DNA of 64,000 nt from Nonlabens marinus S1-08 (GTDB lineage: Bacteria > Bacteroidota > Bacteroidia > Flavobacteriales > Flavobacteriaceae). The stretch covers positions 2,347,779 to 2,411,778 of the forward strand of contig NZ_AP014548.1 of the NCBI RefSeq assembly GCF_000831385.1. Direction: 5' to 3'. Position numbers and translations under genes: made by a program. Of the stretch, positions 16,599 through 25,702 are shown piece by piece; the stretch's first letter is position 1; the number at the start of each line of letters is the position of its first letter. The notes under the pieces were generated by a model. It was not told the DNA's origin, searched no databases, and saw nothing but the letters and a program-made list of their open reading frames with translations.

Positions 16599-18602
16599 TT
16601 ATTCTACAATGAGTTTAAATACTCTGCCTATAGTTCTTGATTGAATTTTTACGAAATAAATCCCAGATTTATCTAGGAAGAATTGATTATGATCTAGACC
16701 TTTCTGCACTAATTTCCTACCTGCTACATCATAAACAATAACTTGAACTGACTCTTGTAAACCTTTGACATAGAACACACCTGTTGATGGATTAGGATAA
16801 ATTGAAACAGAAGCTAAAAGTTCATCTTGTTCTCCTGCAGTGTTTCCATACGTATGACGGCCAACATCTGAAAACGTATTTACTGGAAACGAATTCCATT
16901 CTGCCGTAAGGTTGAAGTTGACGTTAGGATTTGCAATCTCAGGTTTTCTGACAAGTGTTTTGTTCTCTCCAAAAACTACATTAGATCCTGCCCCAAATGT
17001 TCCTACAATATCGATTAATGTTCCATTTTTGAAAAGGCCAACGGGATCATTACCATTGTAATCTAATGCGGCACCATTGCCTGCAAGAACATCTGATTTA
17101 TCCTGTAGCGCCTGATCTGCTTGCGAGTTAGCTATGACAAAAACTTGTCCAGTTGCAAGGGTACCAGAGAGTGGTGTGTTATTTTGCCAGTTACCGCTAC
17201 CATTACCATCTTTTTGAAGGCTGTATGCTGATAAATCTACGGGACTGCCCGTAAAGTTGGCAATTTCTATTGCTTTATTGAAGCTGGTTCCCTCTACATA
17301 TTCTGAAATGAACAATTCGTCAGCGTTCAATCCCGTGCCTTGGAAAGGAAGATTAGTTACCGTGACGTCATCAGGCTGACCATCATTGTCTGTATCGACA
17401 TTGGCAATATCATTGGGATCATCACTAATTCCACTCACTATAGAACCTGTATTGGTAGGATCTGTATTTGCGTTAAACTCCGTTTGGTTGGTGACACATT
17501 TACAACTACTGTCTAAATCTGCTTGCGTAAGGTCGTATCTTAAAATTCCAAATGGATTGGTACTTGTAGTTCCAGGTGTAAGATTATCTAATTGTCCAGA
17601 ACTGTCAAAACTACCTTTATCTCCAGCAATGTTGATGTTATATAAGGTTACCGTTCCAATATTAGTTACTGAGTAAAAATATTCTATCTCATCACCTAAG
17701 TTTACCATGTTGTCGCCGTTCGTATCAACATATGTTCCTGTTAATTCACCTCGTATAGCAACTTCTTCTGCACCGTTACCCCAAATCATTTGCACGTATT
17801 CTGGGTTATCTATATAAGGATTGCGATTGTTTTGATGTTTATAAACTTCGTTGTTGCGATCAATCTCTCGATCTCCTACGGGATCTTGCGCATGCCATTT
17901 GAGTAGTAAATTGATGTACCAGTCTTCATACCATTGGTCTGGTGTTCCATTTCTAGGGTCATTTTGCCCATCTGGACTGTCCCAAGAACTGTCGTTAAAA
18001 TTATCCTCATATCGAGTGGAAAAATAAAGCAGGCTGCGAGCTATGTCACCTTTAAACTCATCTATAGGCTCGAATACCGTTCCTGAAAATCCGGGAGTAA
18101 CTGACGGTCCCTTTTTGCTACCATTCTGTGATGTGTATGTAGGATTATCTACCTCTCCAAAAGGAAAACTACCTCGCTGCCCATTGACTTGCCCGTCTGT
18201 TGGAACCACATGGTGCGCATCGCTGCGCATAGGCTCTTGAGAATTAAATCTTCCTTGAGGGAATAAGTGCTCTCTATTATAACAAGTTCCTTCAGGACCA
18301 ACATTTCCACAATTTTCACTGAAAGAATAGTTGTAGGGATCTGCTCCATCTGGATTTTCTGAATAAATATCTAAAATAGTGGATGCTTGACTACTATCGT
18401 AAAACTCGTCATTATCTGAAGTCTGGTAGAGGCCGATTAATGCACTATAACTTTGCCCATTGTACCCATCGGTAATAATTTGCTTTAAGGCCGTTTTTAG
18501 CTCGTAACCCGTTTTTCCATCAGCATTGCTATAATAACCAGCTGGTGCTTGGGCTGCTCCAAAAAGGGAAAGCAAAAAAATGAATAAGGTTATAGTTCTC
18601 AT
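16599..18602 (-). CDS. Secreted endonuclease I with lamin-tail domain and T9SS sorting signal
   Basis: 667 residues. After a signal peptide (cleavage near AAQA) comes an endonuclease I domain with CYNREHLFPQGRF and DAHHVVPTDGQVNGQRGS (about 100-150), a beta-beta-alpha metal nuclease site. Next is a DUF11-like beta domain (about 275-350) with Asp-rich calcium-type loops (DTNGDNMVNLGDE, DTDNDGQPDD), then a lamin-tail domain (LFISEYVEGTSFNKAIEIAN, about 425-560). The last about 75 residues (SIYPNPSTGVFYVKG) are a type A sorting domain for type IX secretion. Probably releases nucleotides or phosphate from extracellular DNA. Confidence 0.9.
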   Translation of the reverse strand: MRTITLFIFLLSLFGAAQAPAGYYSNADGKTGYELKTALKQIITDGYNGQSYSALIGLYQTSDNDEFYDSSQASTILDIYSENPDGADPYNYSFSENCGNVGPEGTCYNREHLFPQGRFNSQEPMRSDAHHVVPTDGQVNGQRGSFPFGEVDNPTYTSQNGSKKGPSVTPGFSGTVFEPIDEFKGDIARSLLYFSTRYEDNFNDSSWDSPDGQNDPRNGTPDQWYEDWYINLLLKWHAQDPVGDREIDRNNEVYKHQNNRNPYIDNPEYVQMIWGNGAEEVAIRGELTGTYVDTNGDNMVNLGDEIEYFYSVTNIGTVTLYNINIAGDKGSFDSSGQLDNLTPGTTSTNPFGILRYDLTQADLDSSCKCVTNQTEFNANTDPTNTGSIVSGISDDPNDIANVDTDNDGQPDDVTVTNLPFQGTGLNADELFISEYVEGTSFNKAIEIANFTGSPVDLSAYSLQKDGNGSGNWQNNTPLSGTLATGQVFVIANSQADQALQDKSDVLAGNGAALDYNGNDPVGLFKNGTLIDIVGTFGAGSNVVFGENKTLVRKPEIANPNVNFNLTAEWNSFPVNTFSDVGRHTYGNTAGEQDELLASVSIYPNPSTGVFYVKGLQESVQVIVYDVAGRKLVQKGLDHNQFFLDKSGIYFVKIQSRTIGRVFKLIVE

Positions 18603-18613
18603 AAGCCGATGAA

Positions 18614-19828
18614 TTAATTCTTTCTGAGCAGGCGCGCCATGTAAAATCCGTCAAACCCATCACGGTGCGCTAAAAGAGATTGTGAATCCAATAATTCAAA
18701 GTTTGATCCTGCTTCAGAAGCTAGAAATTTTTCTACTTGCAATTCATTTTCTGAGGGTAAAATGGAACATGTCGCATATACCATCAAACCTTCAGGTTTT
18801 ACCACACGACTATAGGATTGGAGGATCTCTTGTTGAGTTGCTCTGATCTCGTCAAGAAATTCTGGCTGTAATTTCCATTTCGCATCTGGGTTGCGTCGCA
18901 GTACTCCTAAACCGCTACATGGTGCATCAATAAGTAATCTATCAATCTTGCTGTCCAGCTTTTTAATGACTTTAGTAGAGTCAATCAAGCGTGTTTCAAT
19001 ATTATGGGCTCCAGCACGACGGGCTCGACGCTTCAATTCGTGTAGTTTTCCTTTATAAATATCGGTTGCTATTACTTGACCCTTATTTTCCATTAAAGCT
19101 GCAAGGTGCAAGGATTTTCCACCGGCACCGGCACAAGCATCCATTGCACGCATGCCTGATTCTACTTGTAAATAAGGAGCGATAGTCTGTGATCCAGCAT
19201 CTTGAACTTCAAAAAGGCCATTTTGGAAAAGGTCGGTTTGAAAAACATTAGCCCGTTCATTGAGAATCAATGCGTCTGGGAAACGCTCATCTGTAGTTGT
19301 TTGAATTTCTTCCGCTAGAAGTTTTTCTTGAAGGGTTTTGACATCTGTTTGTAGTGTGTTGGCACGCAATACCACATCAGCTTGTTTGTTCAAAGCAGAC
19401 ATTTCTTTAGCCCACAACTCTTCTCCCAGTTCTTTTCTACCTAAGTCATCAAGCCAGTCTGGAATGGATTCCCGGTATTTCAAATCTGAAGACAGTTCAT
19501 CAAATTTTCCTTTGATACGGCGTACGGGAGTGTTATAGTATTCTTCCCAGGCAGGTACATCATGTCCTTTAAGAACAATCCATACCGCCGTCAAACGCCA
19601 CAAATCTGCCGGATTAAATGGCTCTTTTACATTTGCAATGGCAGCGTACAATCGCTTGTAACGCACAATGTCATAGGTAGTTTCCGCAATGAAACCGCGG
19701 TCTCTGGAGCCCCAGCGCGTATCTCTTTTAAGGATTTTTTGAATAGCTTGGTCGGCATATTTGCCTTCGTTGAAAATCTGATGCAATGCATCGACAGTTC
19801 CTTGTAGTAAATTATGATGAAATCTCAT
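18614..19828 (-). CDS. RsmB-family RNA (cytosine-5) methyltransferase
   Basis: 404 residues. An N-terminal NusB/RsmB-like helical part is followed by a SAM domain: MDACAGAGGKSLHLAAL (motif I), LLIDAPCSGLGVLRRNPDAKW (motif IV, Cys near 300) and YATCSILPSENE (catalytic Cys near 352). The two-cysteine arrangement is that of m5C methyltransferases. Whether the target is 16S rRNA C967 or another site cannot be told. A TATTTTTG box ends 4 nt before the ATG. The endonuclease gene follows 11 bp downstream. Confidence 0.9.
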   Translation of the reverse strand: MRFHHNLLQGTVDALHQIFNEGKYADQAIQKILKRDTRWGSRDRGFIAETTYDIVRYKRLYAAIANVKEPFNPADLWRLTAVWIVLKGHDVPAWEEYYNTPVRRIKGKFDELSSDLKYRESIPDWLDDLGRKELGEELWAKEMSALNKQADVVLRANTLQTDVKTLQEKLLAEEIQTTTDERFPDALILNERANVFQTDLFQNGLFEVQDAGSQTIAPYLQVESGMRAMDACAGAGGKSLHLAALMENKGQVIATDIYKGKLHELKRRARRAGAHNIETRLIDSTKVIKKLDSKIDRLLIDAPCSGLGVLRRNPDAKWKLQPEFLDEIRATQQEILQSYSRVVKPEGLMVYATCSILPSENELQVEKFLASEAGSNFELLDSQSLLAHRDGFDGFYMARLLRKN

Positions 19829-19832
19829 GCTG

Positions 19833-19840
19833 CAAAAATA
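19833..19840 (-). promoter_or_regulatory. -7 promoter box TATTTTTG for the RsmB-like gene
   Basis: Exact TAnnTTTG box only 4 nt before the ATG at 19828, implying a leaderless or nearly leaderless message. Confidence 0.55.
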
Positions 19841-19907
19841 CAGTTATCTTATGGGGTAGAATGTTACAAAAAGGTTGTTTTTTGTAATGCGGTTGCTGGG
19901 GAAGTCC

Positions 19908-19923
19908 CGCTTTCGCGAAAGCG
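19908..19923. repeat. Dispersed palindrome, copy 5 (intergenic, divergent genes)
   Basis: Exact core between the divergent RsmB-like and BNR lipoprotein genes. Because neither gene ends here, this copy cannot be a terminator. Confidence 0.95.
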
Positions 19924-19959
19924 TAATTTTTCTCAACTTTATTACTAATAAATACAACC

Positions 19960-21018
19960 ATGCATTACAGACTTTTACTTGCGTTACTACTAGTACTCAA
20001 CTCATGCAAACCAGAATCGGAATTAAAAGAGGATATATCTCCTGTGACTGGGATTGAGCTTCTAGAGATTTCCAATGATTCTTTAAGTGTAAGAGCATTA
20101 GAATTTTCAGGAAACACCTTTTGGTTTGCCGGAAACAAAGGAAGTTATGGATCCATCATCGATAGTTCAAAGCAACTAACTAAAGGCCGAGTGATTTATG
20201 AAGGAAATGAGTCGCTGGAGTTCCGTTCTATTGCCGTCACTGATAATTTTACTTTTATTCTTACTGCTGGGAATCCTGGATTGATCTATAGAATTTCTCA
20301 TGAAAATGACTCCCTAGCTCTTGTATATAAAGAAGTAGGAGAAACGGTTTTTTATGATAGTTTGAAATTTTGGAATGATAATGAAGGTATAGCAATGGGT
20401 GATCCTCAAGATGGTTGTTTTACCATTTTAATGACAAAAGATGGAGGGAATAACTGGGATAAAGTACCGTGTGAAGCATTGCCAAATATGATAGAAGGAG
20501 AAGCTGCTTTTGCTGCGAGCAATTCCAATATAGCAATTAATGGCAATCACATTTGGATCGTTACTGGCGGTGCTGCCGCCCGTGTGTGGCATAGTGCTGA
20601 TAAAGGCAAAAGTTGGCAAGTCATGGAGTCTCCTATTTCACAAGGTGGAGCGATGACAGGAATCTATGCTGTTGATTTTTATGATGAGAATCTAGGTGTT
20701 ATCATGGGCGGAGATTGGAATGCCAAAGAAATTAATACATCTAATAAAGCGATAACAAGGGATGGTGGTAAAACATGGAGCCTGCTGGCCGATGGAGTAG
20801 GTCCCGGTTATTCTAGTGATATTAGTTTTGTACCTGGAACACAAGGACAAGAACTTCTTGCCGTGGGAACACCTGGGATATGGTGGAGCAGTGATCAAGG
20901 AGAAAACTGGATTCAGTTAAGTGAATCAGGATTTTATACTGCTGCATTTTCTCAAATGGATGAAGGTGTACTTGCCGGAAATAATTTGATCAGTAGTTTT
21001 CGGTTGATACGTAAATAA
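19960..21018 (+). CDS. BNR/YCF48-like beta-propeller lipoprotein
   Basis: 352 residues with a lipoprotein signal (lipobox VLNSCKP). The mature protein has Asp-box-type repeats (TKDGGNNWDKV, SADKGKSWQVM, TRDGGKTWSLL, SSDQGENWIQL) spaced through a seven-bladed propeller-like region resembling the photosystem assembly factor Ycf48 and sialidase-like folds. In flavobacteria such proteins are often labelled oxidoreductase, without proof. The gene stands alone between a palindrome copy and a terminator. Confidence 0.8.
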   Translation: MHYRLLLALLLVLNSCKPESELKEDISPVTGIELLEISNDSLSVRALEFSGNTFWFAGNKGSYGSIIDSSKQLTKGRVIYEGNESLEFRSIAVTDNFTFILTAGNPGLIYRISHENDSLALVYKEVGETVFYDSLKFWNDNEGIAMGDPQDGCFTILMTKDGGNNWDKVPCEALPNMIEGEAAFAASNSNIAINGNHIWIVTGGAAARVWHSADKGKSWQVMESPISQGGAMTGIYAVDFYDENLGVIMGGDWNAKEINTSNKAITRDGGKTWSLLADGVGPGYSSDISFVPGTQGQELLAVGTPGIWWSSDQGENWIQLSESGFYTAAFSQMDEGVLAGNNLISSFRLIRK

Positions 21019-21223
21019 ATTAATCGATAAACGACACTGATTAGTGATATATAACAAACTGAAAAACAAACATATATATTGAGTCTTGTGTTAAAACTCA
21101 TATTTTAAGCGATGAAATGCTTTGAAGTCCATTCGACATACTACATTTATATCGGTTTAAGTAAATAAGCACTGATTTTACAATTTGTTGTTTATTAAAA
21201 TATAGCGGTGGAGATCGCTAGCT

Positions 21224-21253
21224 AAAAGAGAGGAGGAGTCCTCTCTTTTTTTA
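21224..21253 (+). terminator. Intrinsic terminator, possibly bidirectional
   Basis: An 11-bp stem (AAAAGAGAGGA / TCCTCTCTTTT) with a GGAG loop and a T tract, located between convergent genes. The rest of the 250-bp AT-rich gap (21019-21269) shows no gene. Confidence 0.88.
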
Positions 21254-21269
21254 TGCGTATTATTTTGAC

Positions 21270-22223
21270 TTACTTGACAGAATTTAAAATCTCGTTCACT
21301 GCAGTCACATAGTTGCGAGAACCCCCAGCTTTTTTAATCTTCTTCATGGTTTTTTGAGGGTTGTCAAACTGCTCTGCAAAATAGCCCCAAAACCCCTGCA
21401 TTTTCATTTTTATAGGAGTAGGCCCTTGCAAGAAGGCATCATAATCTGCATATATGGTGTCGTGAAATTCCCTAAATCGTTCCCAGCGGTCTGCGGGATA
21501 TGCTGAAAGATTATTTTGAATCATATATGGCAACCACGGGTCTGCAATCAAGCCTCTACCTATCATAAAATGATCTATAGAGGGGAAGCGATCTTGGCGT
21601 TCTTTAAAAATGCTGACGCTTGTGATATCACCATTATAGTAAAGCTTTTGCTTCGCTCGATCCACGCATTTTTGAAATGCCTCTAGATCGACACCGCCTT
21701 TATACAATTGTTTTCCTGTGCGTGCATGAATCGCTATACTCTTAAGTGGATATTTTTCAAGTGTTTCGAAAGTTTCCAAAATATCGCCCGCATGTTCGTA
21801 ACCCATGCGCATTTTCATGGAAACTACAACATCAGTTTCTGCATGAACTCGTTCCAGTATATGATCAATTTGCTCATGATTGCATATGAGTCCAGAGCCC
21901 ATACCGCGCTTAGTCACCATAGGGTAGGGACAACCTAGATTCCAGTTTAATTCCTTATATCCTAAGGACCTGATGTAGTTCGCAGCGAGTAGAAACTCTT
22001 CTGCATCTGCAGTCATGACTTGTGGGATCAATTCTGGCACTGTATTATTCTCAGGCTCTAAATCTCGTTGATAGGAAGATTTGATTTCTAATTTCCCATT
22101 GAACCGTATGTAAGGCGCGTAAAACGTATCAATACCACCAAAAAATTTATGAAACGCATTACGGAATCTAAAGTCGGTAAAACCTTGTAGAGGTGAGGAT
22201 AGAAGAGTAAAGGGTTTGGACAT
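21270..22223 (-). CDS. dus: tRNA-dihydrouridine synthase
   Basis: Reduces uridine to dihydrouridine in tRNA D-loops with FMN. The 317-residue TIM barrel has SPLQGFTDFRFRNAF, the active-site ELNWNLGCPYP (Cys98), MKMRMGYE, IAIHARTGKQLY and MIGRGLIADPWL (FMN phosphate site). Sequence is closest to the DusC-like bacterial branch by general look, but the subtype is not certain. The ATG overlaps the stop of the upstream solute-binding gene by 1 nt (TGATG), implying coupled translation. Confidence 0.92.
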   Translation of the reverse strand: MSKPFTLLSSPLQGFTDFRFRNAFHKFFGGIDTFYAPYIRFNGKLEIKSSYQRDLEPENNTVPELIPQVMTADAEEFLLAANYIRSLGYKELNWNLGCPYPMVTKRGMGSGLICNHEQIDHILERVHAETDVVVSMKMRMGYEHAGDILETFETLEKYPLKSIAIHARTGKQLYKGGVDLEAFQKCVDRAKQKLYYNGDITSVSIFKERQDRFPSIDHFMIGRGLIADPWLPYMIQNNLSAYPADRWERFREFHDTIYADYDAFLQGPTPIKMKMQGFWGYFAEQFDNPQKTMKKIKKAGGSRNYVTAVNEILNSVK

Positions 22224-23833
22224 CAATTGGTTTTATAAACTCGGGTTAGGTCCAGAATATTGATCCCATTAGTTTCAAGTCCGTGAACATTTTTACTAAT
22301 AAATCTAACACTTTGATCATAGTACAATGGCACAATTGCAGCCTTGTCTATAATCATAGAATCCATTTTTATATAGAGAGCTTCTCGTTCTTTAGGGTCA
22401 GGATTAGTTAAAGCGTTTTCATAGTACGCATCAAATTGTGGATCTGAAAAATGCGTGTAATTGGGCCCGTTAGGTGAAAAGTTTTTAGAATAAAACAGAG
22501 ATAAGTAATTTTCTGCGTCTGGATAGTCTGCAATCCAACTGGAGCGGAAAACGTCCAATTGACCAGCACTTCGCGCTTGCCTTAAGGTGGAAGGTGGCAT
22601 TACTTCAACCTCCACTTGAATACCTACTTTCTCTAATTCTTTTTGAATGTATTCACACAGGTCCAGATAGTTTGCGTTTGTACTTATCGTAATTTGTGGG
22701 TTTGGGTTACCAGATTCGCTCACATATTCAGAAACTAATTGTCTGGCTTTTGTAGGATCATACTCGTAGCCTTGAACCTTGCCACCTGCAGGTAGTCCAG
22801 CAGGGATAAACCCGCTGTTTGCGGGAGTTCCTATATTATTGCGCAAATACTTGATCATTTGCTTGCGATCAAAACCTAGATTGATAGCCTTGCGTATTTT
22901 TTCACTTTGTAGTTCTGGCGTGTTGCTATCTAATTGTAATCCTAAATATTCAGTATTCAGGAACGGTGCCTTGATCATTTGAACGCGAGTTGCATAGGCA
23001 GGTTTCAATTCGCCTTGTGTTGTCAGCAATTCATCCTTATAACTGGGATCGAGAGCGTTTATAAAATCTAAATTCCCTTGTGCAAATTCTAAAAATTCTG
23101 ATTGTTTATCATTTTTGAAAGTGATAGCTACGGCTTCTAAATAGGGAAGGGCTTTACCTTCATCGTCCACCTCATGATATAAATCATTTCTACGCAATAC
23201 CAATTTTACGTTTTCCTCCCAACGCTTCATGTAGAAAGGTCCCGTGCCTATGGGGTTGGACCGCTGATCGTAATCTGCATCTAAGCGTTCAGGTCTAGGA
23301 ATAACAGAGCAGTATTTCATGGTTAATAAACCCAAAAAAGCAGGGAAGGGGTTTTTGAGCTTAATGATTAACTCATTTTCACTTACTACGGAAATGCTAT
23401 CCACGTTACTCATGATCCAAGACCCAGGAGATGCCACTGTAGGATCGGTCAATCGTTCCAGAGAGTATTTTACATCAGCTGCAGAAACTTCCAATGCACT
23501 TGTAGCGTTTTCCGCTTTCGCGAAAGCGATATTCTCATGAAAATAGAGACTATCTTTAAGTTCGAAGTGATATAGAAGTCCATCCTCGCTGACGTGCCAA
23601 TTCTCGGCCAAATCAGGCACTACCTCCAGATTCTGATCTAGTTTTACCAATCCATTGTAGATAAGGTTACAAGCCCAAATATTGCGCTGGTCTTTAGAGA
23701 ACGCAGGATCCAGACTGGTAATGTTTGCATGTTCATTATAACGGAAGACCGTAGTTTCATCAATCGCCTCACCAGAATCAGCACAGCGCACTACAATTAG
23801 TGCTAATAATAAGAGAAGAAAACCCTTTTTCAT
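22223..23833 (-). CDS. Family-5 ABC solute-binding lipoprotein (peptide/oligopeptide type)
   Basis: 536 residues from ATG 23833, with lipobox VVRCADS. It has the family-5 extracellular solute-binding fold: TSLDPAFSKD, LIYNGLVKLD, PDLAENWHVSEDGLLYHF, SNPIGTGPFYMKRW and WIADYPDAENYLSLFYS. No permease or ATPase gene is near, so partners must be elsewhere. Residues about 103-107 (AFAKA) come from a palindrome copy. The start is fixed by the signal peptide and a TATCTTTG box 5 nt upstream; earlier in-frame codons do not encode a lipoprotein signal. Confidence 0.88.
   Translation of the reverse strand: MKKGFLLLLLALIVVRCADSGEAIDETTVFRYNEHANITSLDPAFSKDQRNIWACNLIYNGLVKLDQNLEVVPDLAENWHVSEDGLLYHFELKDSLYFHENIAFAKAENATSALEVSAADVKYSLERLTDPTVASPGSWIMSNVDSISVVSENELIIKLKNPFPAFLGLLTMKYCSVIPRPERLDADYDQRSNPIGTGPFYMKRWEENVKLVLRRNDLYHEVDDEGKALPYLEAVAITFKNDKQSEFLEFAQGNLDFINALDPSYKDELLTTQGELKPAYATRVQMIKAPFLNTEYLGLQLDSNTPELQSEKIRKAINLGFDRKQMIKYLRNNIGTPANSGFIPAGLPAGGKVQGYEYDPTKARQLVSEYVSESGNPNPQITISTNANYLDLCEYIQKELEKVGIQVEVEVMPPSTLRQARSAGQLDVFRSSWIADYPDAENYLSLFYSKNFSPNGPNYTHFSDPQFDAYYENALTNPDPKEREALYIKMDSMIIDKAAIVPLYYDQSVRFISKNVHGLETNGINILDLTRVYKTN
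23513..23528. repeat. Dispersed palindrome, copy 6 (in CDS)
   Basis: Exact core inside the solute-binding lipoprotein gene, read as AFAKA at about residues 103-107, in a surface-type stretch between HENI and ENATS. Confidence 0.95.
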
Positions 23834-23838
23834 GGTGG

Positions 23839-23846
23839 CAAAGATA
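23839..23846 (-). promoter_or_regulatory. -7 promoter box TATCTTTG for the solute-binding lipoprotein
   Basis: Exact TAnnTTTG box 5 nt before the ATG at 23833; near-leaderless message likely. Confidence 0.55.
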
Positions 23847-23927
23847 CTGGTTTGAGTGAGTAGCGATTTGCTAGTGTGGGAGAATGTTATTAAGTCATTG
23901 AAAGTTTTTTCAGTCTTTAAATGAAGG

Positions 23928-23935
23928 TATCTTTG
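23928..23935 (+). promoter_or_regulatory. -7 promoter box TATCTTTG for mtaB
   Basis: Exact TAnnTTTG box 20 nt before the mtaB ATG, in the gap shared with the divergent lipoprotein gene. Confidence 0.55.
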
Positions 23936-23955
23936 CAGTCTGGTAAAATAGGAAC

Positions 23956-25281
23956 ATGAACGCAGTCGCAGACAAGAAATCGGTCGCATTTTATACCTTA
24001 GGTTGTAAGCTTAATTTTAGCGAGACTTCTACTATTGCTCGTGATTTTGATAAGCAAGGTTTCGAACGTAAGGAGTTTGAAGAAGCTGCTGATATTTATG
24101 TCATCAATACCTGTAGCGTAACGGAGAATGCAGACAAACGTTTTAAGTCCATAGTGAAAAAGGCTCAAAAACAAAATAAAGATGCGTTTACCATTGCGGT
24201 AGGTTGTTATGCGCAATTGAAACCAGAAGAACTAGCGGCTGTTGACGGTGTCGATTTGGTTTTAGGGGCAACAGAGAAATTCAAGATCACAGATTATATC
24301 CACCAACTTTCAAAAGATGAGCCAGCGCAAATCCACTCTTGTGAGATTGATGAGGCAGACTTTTATGTGGGAAGCTATTCGATAGGTGATCGCACCAGGG
24401 CGTTTTTAAAAGTTCAAGATGGGTGTGATTATAAATGTACGTATTGCACGATACCATTAGCGCGAGGAATCTCTCGCAGCGATACTATGGAAAATGTAAT
24501 CGAAAATGCTCGCGAAATTGCCGCTCAGGACATTAAGGAAATCGTATTGACTGGCGTCAATATAGGGGACTATGGTAAAGGCGAATTTGGAAATAAAAAG
24601 CATGAGCACACCTTTTTAGACCTTGTAACCCAATTAGATCAAGTAGAAGGGATTGAACGACTTCGTATTTCTTCCATTGAACCAAATTTATTGAAGAATG
24701 AAACCATAGAATTGGTTTCAAAGTCCAGAGCTTTTGTACCTCATTTTCACATACCGTTACAGTCAGGAAGCAATGAGTTGCTGGGTAAAATGAAGCGTCG
24801 CTATAAGCGTGAACTGTATGTCGATCGAGTAAAAAAAATCAAGGAACTAATGCCCGATTGCTGCATAGGCGTTGACGTGATCGTCGGTTTTCCTGGCGAG
24901 ACAGACGATCACTTCATGGATACCTATAAGTTCCTAAGCGATCTTGATATTTCATATTTGCACGTATTTACCTATTCTGAACGCGACGATACAGAGGCTG
25001 CGGTAATGGAAGGAGTTGTTCCTATGAATGTGCGCAAGAAACGCTCTAAAATGCTGCGCGGACTCTCGGTTAAAAAACGTCGTGCATTCTATGAAAGCCA
25101 ACTAGGCAAAACAAAAACAGTCCTTTGGGAAGCTGAAAACAAGGAAGGCTTTATTCAAGGTTTCACAGAGAATTATGTCAAAGTAAAAACCTATTACAAT
25201 CCAGAACTTGTCAATCATTTGCAGCCGGTACAATTGTTAGAGATCGATGAAGATGGTACCGTACGCGTGGATATTTTATAG
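23956..25281 (+). CDS. mtaB: tRNA t6A37 methylthiotransferase MtaB
   Basis: Radical SAM enzyme that thiomethylates N6-threonylcarbamoyladenosine 37 in tRNA. The 441-residue protein has an N-terminal UPF0004 domain with three cysteines for the auxiliary cluster (TLGCKLN, NTCSVTENADK, VGCYAQ), the radical SAM motif CDYKCTYC (Cys157, 161, 164), HIPLQSGSN and a C-terminal TRAM-like part. The NTCSVTENADKRF block separates MtaB from MiaB and RimO. A palindrome begins at the last base of its stop codon. Confidence 0.94.
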   Translation: MNAVADKKSVAFYTLGCKLNFSETSTIARDFDKQGFERKEFEEAADIYVINTCSVTENADKRFKSIVKKAQKQNKDAFTIAVGCYAQLKPEELAAVDGVDLVLGATEKFKITDYIHQLSKDEPAQIHSCEIDEADFYVGSYSIGDRTRAFLKVQDGCDYKCTYCTIPLARGISRSDTMENVIENAREIAAQDIKEIVLTGVNIGDYGKGEFGNKKHEHTFLDLVTQLDQVEGIERLRISSIEPNLLKNETIELVSKSRAFVPHFHIPLQSGSNELLGKMKRRYKRELYVDRVKKIKELMPDCCIGVDVIVGFPGETDDHFMDTYKFLSDLDISYLHVFTYSERDDTEAAVMEGVVPMNVRKKRSKMLRGLSVKKRRAFYESQLGKTKTVLWEAENKEGFIQGFTENYVKVKTYYNPELVNHLQPVQLLEIDEDGTVRVDIL

Positions 25282-25283
25282 TT

Positions 25284-25299
25284 CGCTTTCGCGAAAGCG
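25284..25299. repeat. Dispersed palindrome, copy 7 (intergenic)
   Basis: Exact core; the symmetry extends to GTTCGC...GCGAAC over 25281-25302, starting on the last base of the mtaB stop. Confidence 0.95.
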
Positions 25300-25348
25300 A
25301 ACTATTTATCAATCGCTCTTGCACGTTTGAAATTAATTGTTAGTTTTA

Positions 25349-25367
25349 TACCTATGTTACATAGGTA
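25349..25367 (+). promoter_or_regulatory. Probable PadR operator overlapping the padR start codon
   Basis: TACCTATG-TTA-CATAGGTA, a perfect 8-bp inverted repeat (25349-25356 and 25360-25367), contains the ATGT...ACAT type symmetry seen in PadR operators. Its last base is the A of the padR ATG. This layout points to autorepression. Confidence 0.7.
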
Positions 25368-25702
25368 TGTCAAACCCTTCCTTATTTCGTGGTAATCTTA
25401 CAGCTATTGTGCTCCAATTATTGGAAGCAGAAGGCCGGATGTATGGTTATGAAATCACGCAAAAAGTCAAGGAAAAGACCAATGGATCTTTAAGTATTAA
25501 GGAAGGTGCTTTATATCCCATACTTCACAAACTAGAAGCTGAAAATTTCCTTACAGTAGAGGTAGAGAAGGTGGACAAACGCATCCGTAAATACTATAAA
25601 ATCACAGAAGCTGGTGAACAAGAGCGTGTGACCCAATTGCAAGCCCTAAAAGAATACATGAATACTATGGAGCAACTGTTTCAACCTAAATTGAGTTATT
25701 GA
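25367..25702 (+). CDS. PadR-family transcriptional regulator
   Basis: 111-residue winged-helix repressor: an N-terminal GNLTAIVLQLLEAEGRMYGYEIT block, the recognition helix and wing region EGALYPILHKLEAENFLTVE, then VDKRIRKYYKITEAG and a short C-terminal dimer helix. Start ATG 25367 gives the standard MSNPSLF N terminus. A perfect inverted repeat covers the start, indicating self-control. The stop overlaps the next gene by 1 nt (TGATG). Such pairs usually control the membrane partner gene. Confidence 0.93.
   Translation: MSNPSLFRGNLTAIVLQLLEAEGRMYGYEITQKVKEKTNGSLSIKEGALYPILHKLEAENFLTVEVEKVDKRIRKYYKITEAGEQERVTQLQALKEYMNTMEQLFQPKLSY

Noticed and set aside
21019..21223. Hidden gene or RNA in the AT-rich gap after the BNR lipoprotein
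   Set aside because: No open frame with a credible start, no tRNA-like fold and only the terminator at its end.
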